A DNA stretch of 64,000 nt from Humisphaera borealis (GTDB lineage Bacteria; Planctomycetota; Phycisphaerae; Tepidisphaerales; Tepidisphaeraceae). This document shows positions 7,571 to 16,173 of this stretch, piece by piece (the stretch's first letter is position 1; every line of letters starts with the position of its first letter). The DNA is taken from assembly GCF_015169395.1 (NCBI RefSeq), contig NZ_CP063458.1:434001-498000 (forward strand), written 5' to 3'. The notes under the pieces are model-generated. The model did not search any database. It was not told the origin of the DNA and saw only the letters and a program-made list of their open reading frames with translations. The position numbers were made by a program, and so were the translations under genes.

Positions 7571-8851
7571 TCACGCTTTCGCCGCCGTGGCCGTCGCTGC
7601 CGCCGGAACACCTTGCGGTCCCATTGAAAGACCCAGTGCAACGGCCCAGTCCGGCTGCGGAAGCCGTCGGTCGATACCGCTCTCCGGGCCGACGTCCGTC
7701 GTGCGGGCCATCCGCACCATCGGGTCGCCGACCTGCGCTGCCAGGTCCATCTCCCGTGCGATCGTCTGGCAGAGGCTTCGATGCCGCGCCTCGCCGCCGA
7801 CGAAGATCAGGCGGGTGATGTGTGCGTTGGGGAACGTCGCCTCGTGGTACCGGCGGCAGAGATTGAGCTCCTGCACGAGTCGGCCGACCGGCTCGGCGCA
7901 TGCGAGATTGACCCGTTCCGCATCGCGACAATCACCGGCGTTGGAATCCTGGGGGGCGTCGGCGTCGCAGGACGGGGACTCTGCCCCGAACCGCGAGCCG
8001 ACGCCCGAAATGTCGTTTTCGCCGCGAATGTTGCGCCCTTCGGCAACCGGTGCCGGCGTGGCCGCGGACCGGTTCAACTCCGTCTGAAGCTGAGCGTGGC
8101 AAAGCTTTGCCCGAAGGATGCGGGCGTCCTCGGCGTTGATCTTGAGATGGTTCGCAACGGCGCGGGTGAAGTGCTCGCCTCCGACCTGGATTGCCCGGGC
8201 GAACAGGATGTCGCCGGCCCTGGCGACGACCGCCCGGGTCGCATGAGCGCCGATGTCGACAAACAGGTTGACGCTTTCCTGGTCGCTCTTGCGGCGATAG
8301 ACGTGCGAGAAGCAATCGATCAGGGCCTTGGGCTCGACATTCATCCCGACGACGTCGAGCTTGGCCTTGGCGGCCGCGGCGAGGAACTGGTTCACCCATT
8401 CACGCTGGGCTGCCATCACGATCACTTCAGACTTCTGTTCGCCGTCGGCAAATACTTCCCCGGCAACGATGTGCCGCATGAGCGCGTGCGACGGGTCGTA
8501 CGGCAACTTGCCACGGCATTCCCATGGCAGCGCCGACTTGAGCGCCGCTTCGTCCATTTTCGCCATCCGAAGATGCTGGATGCTCATCGCCGAGGCGGGC
8601 ATCGACAGCACAACACGGCGGCCACGGAAATTGCCTTGAGTCAGCAACTCCCGCACGTTCTCGGTGAAGAACGAAAGCTTGCCGGCGGGGTCTGATTTCA
8701 GATGGGCGGGGACGTCGGTGCGGGCGGCGGCGACGAGCTTGAACTCTCCGCCGGTGCTGTCCACCTGCGCCAGCCGCAGCGAATCGCTGCCGAAGTCGAC
8801 GCCGATGGGATTGGCGGTCGGGGCGAACCAGCTTTGTACAAACGACAGCAT
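7571..8851 (-). CDS. pilM: Type IV pilus actin-like ATPase PilM
   Basis: 426 residues. PilM is a cytoplasmic actin-fold protein that recruits PilN. The phosphate-1 loop IGVDFGSDSLRLAQV is at residues 17-31, the phosphate-2 region VDIGAHATRAVV is near residue 200, and the adenosine-side glycines FVGGEAR are near residue 350. The family is usually about 350 residues; the extra length is an insertion at about residues 260-320 (NRSAATPAPVAEGRNIRG...) with no predicted structure. A good GGAGG precedes the ATG by 7 bases. It is the first gene of the operon. Confidence 0.9.
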   Translation of the reverse strand: MLSFVQSWFAPTANPIGVDFGSDSLRLAQVDSTGGEFKLVAAARTDVPAHLKSDPAGKLSFFTENVRELLTQGNFRGRRVVLSMPASAMSIQHLRMAKMDEAALKSALPWECRGKLPYDPSHALMRHIVAGEVFADGEQKSEVIVMAAQREWVNQFLAAAAKAKLDVVGMNVEPKALIDCFSHVYRRKSDQESVNLFVDIGAHATRAVVARAGDILFARAIQVGGEHFTRAVANHLKINAEDARILRAKLCHAQLQTELNRSAATPAPVAEGRNIRGENDISGVGSRFGAESPSCDADAPQDSNAGDCRDAERVNLACAEPVGRLVQELNLCRRYHEATFPNAHITRLIFVGGEARHRSLCQTIAREMDLAAQVGDPMVRMARTTDVGPESGIDRRLPQPDWAVALGLSMGPQGVPAAATATAAKA

Positions 8852-9240
8852 TGCACCGCCTCCACAGGGTTCCGGCGGCCGGTCGGGCCGACGCGGAAGG
8901 TCTTCCGCGGTCGATCCGTCTTAGCGCCGTCACCGACCTTGGAACTACGATTCGCCACAGGCTGGGTCAAACGGGGCAAGTCACGACACGTGGAGAGGAC
9001 CGGCGGTGGCTTGACGCGCCTGAGGCGACTGCTGGGTGTATCGACAGCGCGTGTGGCGACGTTTAGTCGGGAACCGCGTGGGGAGGTGAATTATCGGCGG
9101 GCCGTTGTGGTGCGGCCGTCCCGGCATGAATTGCATGCAGGGCGCCAGCACTACAAAAGCTGAATCCCCTACCAAATCCGAAGCGGCGTTCTGTGAATGG
9201 GCGACAAGCAATGTGGAACGATCATCCGATGGATCGCGTT
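8852..9240. other. Gene-free spacer upstream of the pilus operon
   Basis: About 390 bp between pilM and the end of hemW without a credible coding frame. It presumably holds the pilus operon promoter; apart from the weak candidate at 8942-8970 no structured element stands out. Confidence 0.5.
8942..8970 (-). promoter_or_regulatory. Weak candidate promoter for the pilus operon
   Basis: On the reverse strand TTGACC (8970-8965) and TAGTTC (8947-8942) are separated by 17 bases, about 90 bp upstream of the pilM start. The -35 fits well and the -10 poorly. This is only a spacing match and has no independent support. Confidence 0.25.
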
Positions 9241-10398
9241 TCACGTCGCTCGAAGAAGTTCCCCTGCAAGCGCATCGGCAACATCCCACCCTCTTCCGGA
9301 CAGTTTTGCGGACGTGGCAGTCACTTCCAGGAGACCCAGCTTGCCGTACCGATCAAACTCGGCGGCGAACAACTGGCGGGCGTCATAACCGGTTCGATCG
9401 GCAAAATCGGCAAACTCGATCCCGGATGTCAGCCGAAGGCGCAGCATGGCAAGTTCGCCGGCCCGTTGCTCGGGCGTCAGTTGCTCGGCATCTGTCGTGG
9501 GTAGTCTGCCTTCGGCGATGGCCGACTCCCACTCACCAAGGTGAGGTCGGTTCCTCCAGCGGGTGCCCTGGACGTGCGATGAGCCGCTCGGTCCCAGGGC
9601 GACGTAGTCGTCGCCTTGCCAGTAGGCGAGATTGTGCCGGCACTCGGCAGCGGGGCGCGCGTAGTTGGATACCTCGTAGGCCGGCATTCCCAACGCCGCC
9701 AGACGATCCCGGGTGTGATGAAACATCTGTAGATCGGTGTCGTCGCCGGTGGGGACGACCTGTCCCAGCCGCTTCCTGACGGCCATCGGCGTATTGGATT
9801 CGTAGGTCAGGCTGTAGCACGAAAGATGTTCGGTACCGAGCGCGATTGCCTGTTCGAGCGAATCGGCCCAGCTCGAAAGCGTTTGTCCGGGTACACCATA
9901 GATAAGGTCGGCATTGATTCTCGCAAAGCCGGCGGCCCTGGCGGCCTCGATGCTTGCCGGCACATCGTCCGGGTTGTGGTGCCTTTCAAGAATCTTCAGG
10001 TCGGCGGGGTTAAAGCTCTGTGCCCCGAAACTCAGTCGGCCCACGCCCGATTCGAAAAGCATCGCCAGGTAGTCGCGACCGTAGGCCTCCCGGACCGTCG
10101 CCGGGTTGCATTCGCAGGTCCATTCGGTCACCTCCGCCAGGTCGAATCGGCGGTGGAGCCCCTGGATCAGCCGTCGCATCAGGTCTGGCGGCAGCAGGCT
10201 CGGGGTGCCGCCGCCGAAGAACACCGTTTTCGGGACCGGTGTCGGGCCGGGTTTCTCTGCCGACCAGAGCTCGGCTTCGGCAAGAAGCAGATCAACGAAG
10301 CGGGCCATCCGGTCTTCGCCTTGGCGTGTGATGGAGTAGAAGTCGCAGTAATGGCACTTATGGAAGCAGAACGGAATATGAACATAAAGCGCCGGCAC
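9241..10398 (-). CDS. hemW: HemW-like radical SAM protein (coproporphyrinogen III oxidase-like)
   Basis: About 385 residues. The radical SAM cysteine motif is CFHKCHYC (CxxxCxxC) right after LYVHIPF, which is the HemW opening, followed by FFGGGTPSLL (SAM glycine motif) and the family segment SFGAQSFN. HemW is a haem chaperone related to HemN. The frame is open upstream to a GTG at 10557, but the extra 53 residues show no likeness to the family; GTG at 10398 just before PALYVHIP gives the usual length, though no ribosome binding site is evident there. The start is therefore uncertain. Confidence 0.88.
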   Translation of the reverse strand: MPALYVHIPFCFHKCHYCDFYSITRQGEDRMARFVDLLLAEAELWSAEKPGPTPVPKTVFFGGGTPSLLPPDLMRRLIQGLHRRFDLAEVTEWTCECNPATVREAYGRDYLAMLFESGVGRLSFGAQSFNPADLKILERHHNPDDVPASIEAARAAGFARINADLIYGVPGQTLSSWADSLEQAIALGTEHLSCYSLTYESNTPMAVRKRLGQVVPTGDDTDLQMFHHTRDRLAALGMPAYEVSNYARPAAECRHNLAYWQGDDYVALGPSGSSHVQGTRWRNRPHLGEWESAIAEGRLPTTDAEQLTPEQRAGELAMLRLRLTSGIEFADFADRTGYDARQLFAAEFDRYGKLGLLEVTATSAKLSGRGWDVADALAGELLRAT

Positions 10399-10702
10399 GA
10401 CGACGCCACGCTGGGATGCGGGTGTGATCGACGGCGGTGTCAGGACACTGAGGGGCAATTGGGGGTTCCGTAGAGGCTGTAGGGTGTGCGGCGACAGCCC
10501 GCCGAGCCGGATCGTAGAAGGGACACGCCGCGGCCAATTAGGAAAGGTTGATGACACCGCGGCAGGTATAATCTCCTTGCCCGGCCGCGGATTCTACGAT
10601 AGCCTCCCACGCGTCGTCAGTGCGGCGGAACGAGGACTTCGATTTTTCACCTCCGGTCTCCTGCCGATCTCATTCAGACTCCAGCCCCAAGGTAAACCCG
10701 CT

Positions 10703-11710
10703 ATGCAGGCTGTGCTTGTGATGTTCCGTTCCGACGGAGAGCGGCGAAGCTTCTCGATCACCCGCGACGTCACGGTCATCGGGCGTCGCGAAGATTGCGA
10801 CCTGCGCATTCCCCTCGGCGATATCTCGCGTAAGCACGCGCGACTGATCAAGGAAGACGGGCAACTGCGGCTGGAAGACCTGGGCAGCTCCAACGGCACG
10901 CACCTCAACGGGCAGCGGATCGAACGCGACGCCGTGCTTCAGGCCGGCGACAGCATTCAGGTCGGGCCGGTGGTGTTCGTGCTGCAGATGGATGGTTATC
11001 CGGCCGACGACGAGCTGAACCCGATTACCGCCGAGTCCGCCGCGGCGGCGGCGATGTTCGCCCCGTCGGCGTTGCCGACGGCGCCCGGCGCACCCCTTGC
11101 AGAAGACCCAACGCTTGACCTCGGCGGGTACGAGCAGGGCGGTGAAGAGAGCCCGGCCGAGTTTGCCGAGGAAGAGCAGTACGCACAGGCCGGCGAACTG
11201 GAAGGTCTGGACGAACTTCCCGCCGCCGAGCCGAACGCCGAAGAGTTCGAGCCGCTGTCGCTCGACGACGCCGCGTCTTTGGAACTGGAAGAGCCGGCGA
11301 CCGACGAAGAACCCTTGGAGTTTGAGGAAAGCGAATCGCCCGTCCCTCTGCACACGCCGGCGTTGTCGCCCGCTCCGGAACCTGAAGCGCCGACAGACGA
11401 ATTGCCGCTGGCCCTCGACGACGAAGAGCCCATGGGGCTCGCCCCGGAGGAGCCGTTGGCCCTGGCTGATGAGGAACCACTCGCGCTGGCCGACGAAGAG
11501 CCGCTGGCGCTGGCCGACGATGAACCGCTGGCCTTGGCCGACGAAGAACCCCTCTCACTGGTGGTTGAAGAGAATCCGCTCGAGCTGGCTGACGAAGACC
11601 CCCTCGGCGTCGCCGACGACGGCAGCCTGGAACTGCTCGAAGATCCCGACGCGCCGCAACCGGTCGAAGAAGAGCTGATGATCGATTTTGACGAGCCCGA
11701 GAAGAAGTAG
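10703..11710 (+). CDS. FHA-domain protein with acidic repeat tail
   Basis: 335 residues. Residues 1-95 form a forkhead-associated phosphothreonine-binding domain: VIGRREDCDLRIP, SRKHARL and LGSSNGTHLNGQRI are the canonical conserved loops. After residue 100 the protein is very acidic and low in complexity; from residue 241 it carries six near-exact copies of an 8-residue unit (EEPLALAD) followed by degenerate copies, ending in DFDEPEKK. No membrane segment is seen. The ATG at 10703 is chosen because AAGGT precedes it and the FHA fold starts there. Its partner Ser/Thr kinase is not in the window. Confidence 0.9.
   Translation: MQAVLVMFRSDGERRSFSITRDVTVIGRREDCDLRIPLGDISRKHARLIKEDGQLRLEDLGSSNGTHLNGQRIERDAVLQAGDSIQVGPVVFVLQMDGYPADDELNPITAESAAAAAMFAPSALPTAPGAPLAEDPTLDLGGYEQGGEESPAEFAEEEQYAQAGELEGLDELPAAEPNAEEFEPLSLDDAASLELEEPATDEEPLEFEESESPVPLHTPALSPAPEPEAPTDELPLALDDEEPMGLAPEEPLALADEEPLALADEEPLALADDEPLALADEEPLSLVVEENPLELADEDPLGVADDGSLELLEDPDAPQPVEEELMIDFDEPEKK
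11423..11566 (+). repeat. Six tandem 24-bp units encoding EEPLALAD
   Basis: Codons 241-288 of the FHA protein repeat an 8-residue unit: EEPMGLAP, EEPLALAD three times, DEPLALAD, EEPLSLVV. The synonymous codons differ between copies, so the repeat is not a very recent slippage product. Confidence 0.9.
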
Positions 11711-11779
11711 CGTCAGCTGGGCAGGCCCGACCGACCTCCGCCCGCCTATTTGATGGCCATCCAGTCGAAGGAGTGCTTG

Positions 11780-12742
11780 ATGCGTGTCACCCCGTTGTTC
11801 GTCCGGGCGCTGGTTGTCGTTTGCATCGCCTCTACCGCATTGGCCCAGACGCCGGTGTCACCACCGGCGTCGCCTACGGCTAAACAGGAATCGCCCACTG
11901 GCATCACCCACGCCTTGCTGGCCCTTGGCAACGCCACCTACATCCTGAACGCCGACGGCAAGATCGCATGGACCTATCCTGCCGGAACGCGCGATGGGTT
12001 TGTCCTGCCCGACGGCAACATTCTCTTGGCGTTGAGCAAGAACAAGGATTACCCGTCGGGCGGAGCGATCGAAGTAACGCGTGACGGTAAGGTCGTCTGG
12101 TCGTTCAAAGGATCGCAGGCGGAAGTCAACACCGTTCAGAAGCTAGGCGACGGCCGCTACATGGTCACCGAGGCCGGCGCTGAGCCACGCATTCTTGAGG
12201 TCGATCGCGACAGCAAGGTTGTCAGCCAGACCGCCATTGCGGCCCAGACGAAGAACACGCATCTGCAGTCGCGGATGTCGCGCAAGCTGCCCAACGGCAA
12301 CTACCTCGTGCCGCAACTGCTGGACAAGGTCGTCCGCGAGTACACCCCGGCCGGCAAGATCGTCTGGGAAGCAAAGACGCCCGAAACACCGGCCGAATGC
12401 TGGCCCTTTACGGCAATTCGCCTTCCCAACGGCAACACACTGTCCACGCTCACCCATGGCGCGATGGTCGTGGAGTTTGACGGTCAGGGAAAAATCGTCT
12501 GGCAGTTGAGCAACGCCGACCTTCCCACGCCGCTGCTGAAAGACCCGTGCGGCGCACAGCGATTGGCCAACGGCAATACCGTCATCACCAGTTACGGCCA
12601 GGGCAAGCCCGGCGAAGTCAAGATGCTGGAGGTGACGCCGGACAAGAAGCTGGTCTGGACGCTGCGTGACGACCGCAAGCACGGCATTCACGAGTTCCAG
12701 ATCCTGGACGAAAAAGGGAAACCGGCCACCGACCTGAAGTAG
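11780..12742 (+). CDS. Secreted beta-propeller protein (PQQ-like repeats)
   Basis: 320 residues. The N-terminus is a Sec signal peptide (MRVTPLFVRALVVVCIAS, cleaved after ALAQ). The mature part has repeated blades with the pattern LPNGN-x-L ... G-x-x-VW (for example LPDGNILLALS, RLPNGNTLSTL, RLANGNTVITSY, each followed by KIVW or KLVW). This is the pattern of PQQ-like and arylsulfotransferase-like propellers. AAGGAG lies 7 bases before the ATG at 11780, which is preferred to an ATG ten codons upstream. It follows the FHA gene by 69 bp. The substrate is not recognisable. Confidence 0.75.
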   Translation: MRVTPLFVRALVVVCIASTALAQTPVSPPASPTAKQESPTGITHALLALGNATYILNADGKIAWTYPAGTRDGFVLPDGNILLALSKNKDYPSGGAIEVTRDGKVVWSFKGSQAEVNTVQKLGDGRYMVTEAGAEPRILEVDRDSKVVSQTAIAAQTKNTHLQSRMSRKLPNGNYLVPQLLDKVVREYTPAGKIVWEAKTPETPAECWPFTAIRLPNGNTLSTLTHGAMVVEFDGQGKIVWQLSNADLPTPLLKDPCGAQRLANGNTVITSYGQGKPGEVKMLEVTPDKKLVWTLRDDRKHGIHEFQILDEKGKPATDLK

Positions 12743-12907
12743 TTCTCGCAGGGTCTCAATCGAAGCCATCCAATAACAACAGCGAACGCCAGGTTCGCGA
12801 AACACGCTGTCTGAACATCCGTCCCATCGGGGTGGGACAGGGGACCCGGCGTATTTGCGCGACCTGGCGTTCGCGATGATTCGTCTCGGCCAATACTTCT
12901 CGTCGGA
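12743..12907. other. Short gene-free spacer
   Basis: Between convergent genes. No coding frame, hairpin with T-run, or repeat was recognised here. Confidence 0.4.
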
Positions 12908-13234
12908 CTACTTCGATCTAGCAGCGCCGCGGCCGTGTGATCGACTTCCGCCGATTCGGCCTCCCTTGCGCGAGGCGATATTATTCGAAGACTTGCCGCG
13001 ACCCGAGCCACTCTTCTTGCCGCCGTGGTCTTCTTTATTCACCGTGGCCCAGGCGCGTCGCGCGGCCTCTTTTGTCGAGGCACCACGCTTCTTGTAGCCC
13101 TCTTCGATGTGCTCGGCCTTTCGCTTTTGCTTGTCCGTGTAGGCCGACTTGTCTCCGCGGGGCGTGGATACCTTCGAAGTGCCTTCGCTTCGGTGGCACG
13201 GGCATGAAAAAACTGCGCGTGCCACGCGAAGCAT
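12908..13234 (-). CDS. Small basic KQKRKAEHIEEGY-type protein (often annotated plasmid stabilisation)
   Basis: 108 residues if the ATG at 13234 is used. The core PRGDKSAYTDKQKRKAEHIE and following EEGYKKRG / AARRAWATVNKE / GGKKSGSGRGK segments match a widespread family of small, very basic bacterial proteins usually labelled 'plasmid stabilisation protein'; the biochemical role is not known. The first 21 residues before the conserved core are encoded by a palindromic repeat, and no start codon exists directly before STPRGDKS (the codons there are GTA TCC ACG), so the native start may have been lost or displaced. It is the third gene of a three-gene small-protein cluster. Confidence 0.7.
   Translation of the reverse strand: MLRVARAVFSCPCHRSEGTSKVSTPRGDKSAYTDKQKRKAEHIEEGYKKRGASTKEAARRAWATVNKEDHGGKKSGSGRGKSSNNIASRKGGRIGGSRSHGRGAARSK
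13187..13232. repeat. Inverted repeat overlapping the start of the small basic gene
   Basis: GCTTCGGTGGCACG (13187-13200) pairs with CGTGCCACGCGAAGC (13218-13232), with one unpaired base. It contains the GTGGCAC-GGGCATG words of the family found around tsf and at 51473-51620. Confidence 0.75.
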
Positions 13235-13270
13235 GTGTCATTGCCGCGCCTCGGGTGCTTGGCTTGAGCC

Positions 13271-13384
13271 TCAGGTGCTTCGCTTGAAAGGAGTGTCGAC
13301 CCCACCCGGTCGGGCAGGCGATTTGGGCCGCGTGGCCTTCCAATCGGTGGCAACAGCTTGTCCGGGTCGTTCTTTTTGCGTCAT
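13271..13384 (-). CDS. Very small hypothetical protein (37 residues)
   Basis: An ATG at 13384 is preceded by GAGGAGG at 9 bases, one of the best ribosome binding sites in the window. The product starts MTQKERPGQAVATDWKATRP and is basic and disordered-looking, with no recognised family. It lies 25 bp after the 48-residue gene and 36 bp before the larger basic gene on the same strand, which suggests a small operon. Its last residues approach the palindromic repeat. Confidence 0.5.
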   Translation of the reverse strand: MTQKERPGQAVATDWKATRPKSPARPGGVDTPFKRST

Positions 13385-13409
13385 ATTTTTGGCCTCCTCT
13401 GGATTTGTT

Positions 13410-13556
13410 TCAGCGGGACTTTCGGCAGGATCCCTTGCTATAAGGCTTCTTTCCGGGAACCGGTTCATAGCCCTTCCAGCACCGCTTTTGCGATTTGGTC
13501 CCGCCGGCGGCAGGCTTCCCAGTGGATTGGCGATTGGCTTTGACGGTTGAACTCAT
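13410..13556 (-). CDS. Small basic Cys-containing protein (48 residues)
   Basis: The reverse strand reads ATG at 13556 to TGA at 13410. The product begins MSSTVKANRQSTGKPAAGGT and continues with CWKGYEPVPGKKPYSKGSCR, a pattern (two Cys flanking a Gly-Tyr/Pro-Gly-Lys-Lys-Pro-Tyr core) that I recognise as a recurring small-protein motif but cannot name. GGGAG lies 6 bases before the ATG. It is the first of three consecutive small basic genes (13556 to 12908). Confidence 0.65.
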   Translation of the reverse strand: MSSTVKANRQSTGKPAAGGTKSQKRCWKGYEPVPGKKPYSKGSCRKSR

Positions 13557-13691
13557 TGCATCTCCCGCTACTCTTTGACGGAATCATTACAGGCGCGGAT
13601 GAGCCGGCCATGAAACGGTCGTGAATCGCCGGACTTTTTCCGCGGTTTCTCAAGCCCTTTCCGCCTTTTGCACAGCGACAGGAACGAAACG

Positions 13692-14762
13692 ATGAATATC
13701 GCGGTCATGCCCGGCGACGGCGTCGGCAAGGAAGTCGTCCCCGAAGGCCTCAAGGTTCTCAAAGCCGCCAGCGAAAAGTTCGGCTTCAAGTACACCACCA
13801 AGGACTTCCCCCACGGCGCGGAACACTACCTCGCCACTGGCATCACTCTGCCTGAGGCCGACCTGAAAGAACTCGGCTCGTTCGACGCGATCCTGTTTGG
13901 TGCCGTCGGTGCCGATCCTCGCGGCAACGCACGCATTCCCCAAGGCCTGATCGAAACCGACATCCTGCTGAAGATGCGGTTCGAACTCGACCAGTACATC
14001 AACCTGCGTCCGACCCGCCTGATGCCCGGCGTGCCGACACCGCTGGCCAACATCGGCCCCGGCGATATCGACATGATCATCGTCCGCGAGAACACCGAAG
14101 GGCTGTATTGCCAGAACGGCGGCTTTCTTTACAAGAACACGCCGCACGAAGTTGCCAACCAGATCGAAGTCACGACGCGTCACGGCGTCGAGCGGGCCAT
14201 CCGCTATGCGTTCGAGTACGCGAAGCAGTACAAGCGCAAGAAAGTGACGCTGGTCGCCAAGACCAACGTATTGCGATATGCGCACAATCTCTGGATGCGG
14301 GCCTTCGAGGAAGTGAAGAAGGAATACACCGGCATCGAAACCGACTACCACCATGTCGACGCCTGCACCATGTACATGGTGACCAAGCCTAAGATTTACG
14401 ACGTGGTCGTGACGACGAACATGTTCGGCGACATCATCACCGACTTGGGCGCGGCGATTCAGGGCGGCATGGGCATGGCCGCCAGCGGCAACCTCAATCC
14501 GACGCGCAAGTATGCGAGCATGTTTGAGCCCGTCCACGGCAGCGCCCCGGACATCGCCGGCAAGGGCTACGCCAACCCGATCGCGACGTTCCTGAGCGTG
14601 GCGATGATGCTGGACTTCCTGAACCAGCCGGCCGCGGCTGCAGCGATCAACAAGGCCTGCAAGGACGTGGTCGCCGACAAGGCCAACCACACGCGCGACC
14701 TCGGCGGGACCGCGAGCACGTCGCAGGTTGGTGACGCGGTGAAGAAGCTGGTGGCGTCGTAG
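13692..14762 (+). CDS. Isocitrate/isopropylmalate dehydrogenase family protein
   Basis: 356 residues, full length for NAD-dependent beta-decarboxylating dehydrogenases. MNIAVMPGDGVGKEVVPEGL is the N-terminal family signature; RENTEGLYCQ near residue 137, the Lys/Tyr region and the metal/nucleotide segment NMFGDIITDLGAAI followed by FEPVHGSAPDIAGKG are all present. The enzyme oxidatively decarboxylates a 2-hydroxy acid such as 3-isopropylmalate, isocitrate or tartrate; I cannot decide the substrate, and there are no leucine genes nearby. AGGAA precedes the ATG at 13692 by 8 bases. Confidence 0.9.
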   Translation: MNIAVMPGDGVGKEVVPEGLKVLKAASEKFGFKYTTKDFPHGAEHYLATGITLPEADLKELGSFDAILFGAVGADPRGNARIPQGLIETDILLKMRFELDQYINLRPTRLMPGVPTPLANIGPGDIDMIIVRENTEGLYCQNGGFLYKNTPHEVANQIEVTTRHGVERAIRYAFEYAKQYKRKKVTLVAKTNVLRYAHNLWMRAFEEVKKEYTGIETDYHHVDACTMYMVTKPKIYDVVVTTNMFGDIITDLGAAIQGGMGMAASGNLNPTRKYASMFEPVHGSAPDIAGKGYANPIATFLSVAMMLDFLNQPAAAAAINKACKDVVADKANHTRDLGGTASTSQVGDAVKKLVAS

Positions 14763-14798
14763 GTTTCGATCGCCGTCCCCGCGTTGAAAACAATAAAC

Positions 14799-14961
14799 CG
14801 TGGAGGATGGACATTCTTGTCTGTCACTCGGGACCAAGACACCGCATCGAACGTCAGGGAGCGTTCCGAGTCCCCAGAAAAAACGCGGAAACGCAGAAGG
14901 TTCCCGTCCTTCGTGAGCCGGTTTTGCCCCGAGTGACAGACAAGAATGTCTGTCCTCCACG
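14799..14961. repeat. 34-bp-arm inverted repeat upstream of trxB
   Basis: Arms 14799-14832 and 14928-14961 match at 32 of 34 positions. Both mismatches are G-T on the plus strand, hence G-U pairs in the plus-strand transcript running from the dehydrogenase gene to trxB. The right arm also contains its own palindrome GACAGACAAGAATGTCTGTC. The 95-bp interior shows no other feature. Confidence 0.9.
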
Positions 14962-15002
14962 CGTGTTCGCCGATCGAACACGTGATTTACAGAGTGAACC
15001 CC

Positions 15003-15980
15003 ATGGCAGAAAAAGTCATCATCATCGGTTCCGGCCCCGCCGGGTGGACGGCGGCGATTTACGCGGGCCGCGCGAATCTTAAGCCGCTCGTCATTGAGGG
15101 CGCAATCTCGGAAGACAACCGCCTGGCGGGCACGCTGCCGCTGGGCCAGCTCAACCTGACCACCGAGGTCGAGAACTTTCCCGGCTTCCCCAAGGGCATC
15201 ATGGGCCCGGAGCTGATGGTCTCCATGCGGGAGCAGGCGGAGCATTGCGGGGCGACGATCGTCACCGAAGATGTCGTCGATCTGGACCTGTCGAAGCGGC
15301 CGTTCAAGGTCACCGACACCAACGGCGATGTGCGCTATGCCGACGCGATCATCATCGCGACCGGTGCCTCGGCGAACTACCTGGGACTTCCGTCGGAAGA
15401 GAGATTCAAGAACCGCGGCGTGTCGGCGTGCGCGGTCTGCGACGGCGCCCTGCCACGCTTCCGCAACAAGCCCCTCATTGTCGTCGGCGGCGGCGACTCG
15501 GCCGCCGAAGAGGGCTCCTACCTCTGCAAGTTCGCCAGCAAGGTTCACCTGGTCTACCGCAAGACCAAGGACAAGATGCGGGCCAGCCCGGTCATGGTCG
15601 ATCGCATCACCGGTAACCCCAAGGTGCAGCCGGAGTGGAACACGGTCGTCGATGAAGTGCTCGGCGACGACGAGCGCGGCATGACCGGCGTCCGCCTGAA
15701 GAACACGCAGACCGGCGTGACATGGGAAGTCGAAGCGGCCGGCATGTTCGTCGCGATCGGGCATACGCCCAATACGAAGTTCCTCAAAGGCCAGCTACAG
15801 ACGGATGACAAAGGCTTCCTGGTCCTCAAGGACGGCGCACGGACGATGACGAGTGTGGAAGGTGTCTTCGCTGCCGGCGACGTGGCCGACCCGATCTACA
15901 AGCAGGCCATCACCGCCGCCGGCATGGGGTGCAAAGCAGCGCTCGACGCCGAGCGCTGGCTGGAAGCGCAGCACGGATGA
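15003..15980 (+). CDS. trxB: Thioredoxin reductase
   Basis: 325 residues, the usual length for the low-molecular-weight FAD enzyme that reduces thioredoxin with NADPH. FAD-binding [16 protein letters not shown] is at residues 10-25, the redox-active CAVC near residue 143, NADP-binding [14 protein letters not shown] near 160, and the second FAD motif GVFAAGDV near 287. The ATG at 15003 is chosen because the FAD fold begins within five residues; the upstream frame from 14946 is repeat sequence. Confidence 0.95.
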   Translation: MAEKVIIIGSGPAGWTAAIYAGRANLKPLVIEGAISEDNRLAGTLPLGQLNLTTEVENFPGFPKGIMGPELMVSMREQAEHCGATIVTEDVVDLDLSKRPFKVTDTNGDVRYADAIIIATGASANYLGLPSEERFKNRGVSACAVCDGALPRFRNKPLIVVGGGDSAAEEGSYLCKFASKVHLVYRKTKDKMRASPVMVDRITGNPKVQPEWNTVVDEVLGDDERGMTGVRLKNTQTGVTWEVEAAGMFVAIGHTPNTKFLKGQLQTDDKGFLVLKDGARTMTSVEGVFAAGDVADPIYKQAITAAGMGCKAALDAERWLEAQHG

Positions 15981-15992
15981 ACGCCTCTCGCT

Positions 15993-16173
15993 CCCTCTCC
16001 CCTGTACTCAGGGGAGAGGGCTGGGGTGAGGGGCCGAGCGTCAGGCGTCGTTATTCGGCTTGAACTACAATTTCGGCCGAATGCCCTTTCCAGAAACGAG
16101 TTTGGACCGTGGGAAAGACCCCGCACGTTCGGCCCCTCACCCCAGCCCTCTCCCCTGAGTACAGTGGAGAGGG
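15993..16173. repeat. 49-bp-arm inverted repeat between trxB and rnpA
   Basis: Arms 15993-16041 and 16125-16173 match at 47 of 49 positions and contain CCCTCTCC/GGGGAGAGGG blocks that are themselves palindromic. The right arm lies inside the rnpA reading frame and encodes the residues LTPALSPEYSGEGA. A single copy of the same 49-base arm (46 of 49 identical) occurs alone at 54901-54949. Confidence 0.92.

Noticed and set aside
10541-10572. TATAAT at 10567 as a promoter for the FHA gene
   Set aside because: The nearest -35-like TTGATG is only 13 bases away, too short for a standard promoter.
13650-15764. 700-codon minus-strand frame opposite the dehydrogenase and trxB genes
   Set aside because: Shadow of two strongly conserved plus-strand enzymes; His/Arg/Val-rich, no motif.
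15981-16108. A hidden rpmH (ribosomal protein L34) gene upstream of rnpA
   Set aside because: The short spacer is occupied by an inverted repeat arm and no frame resembles the highly conserved L34 sequence.
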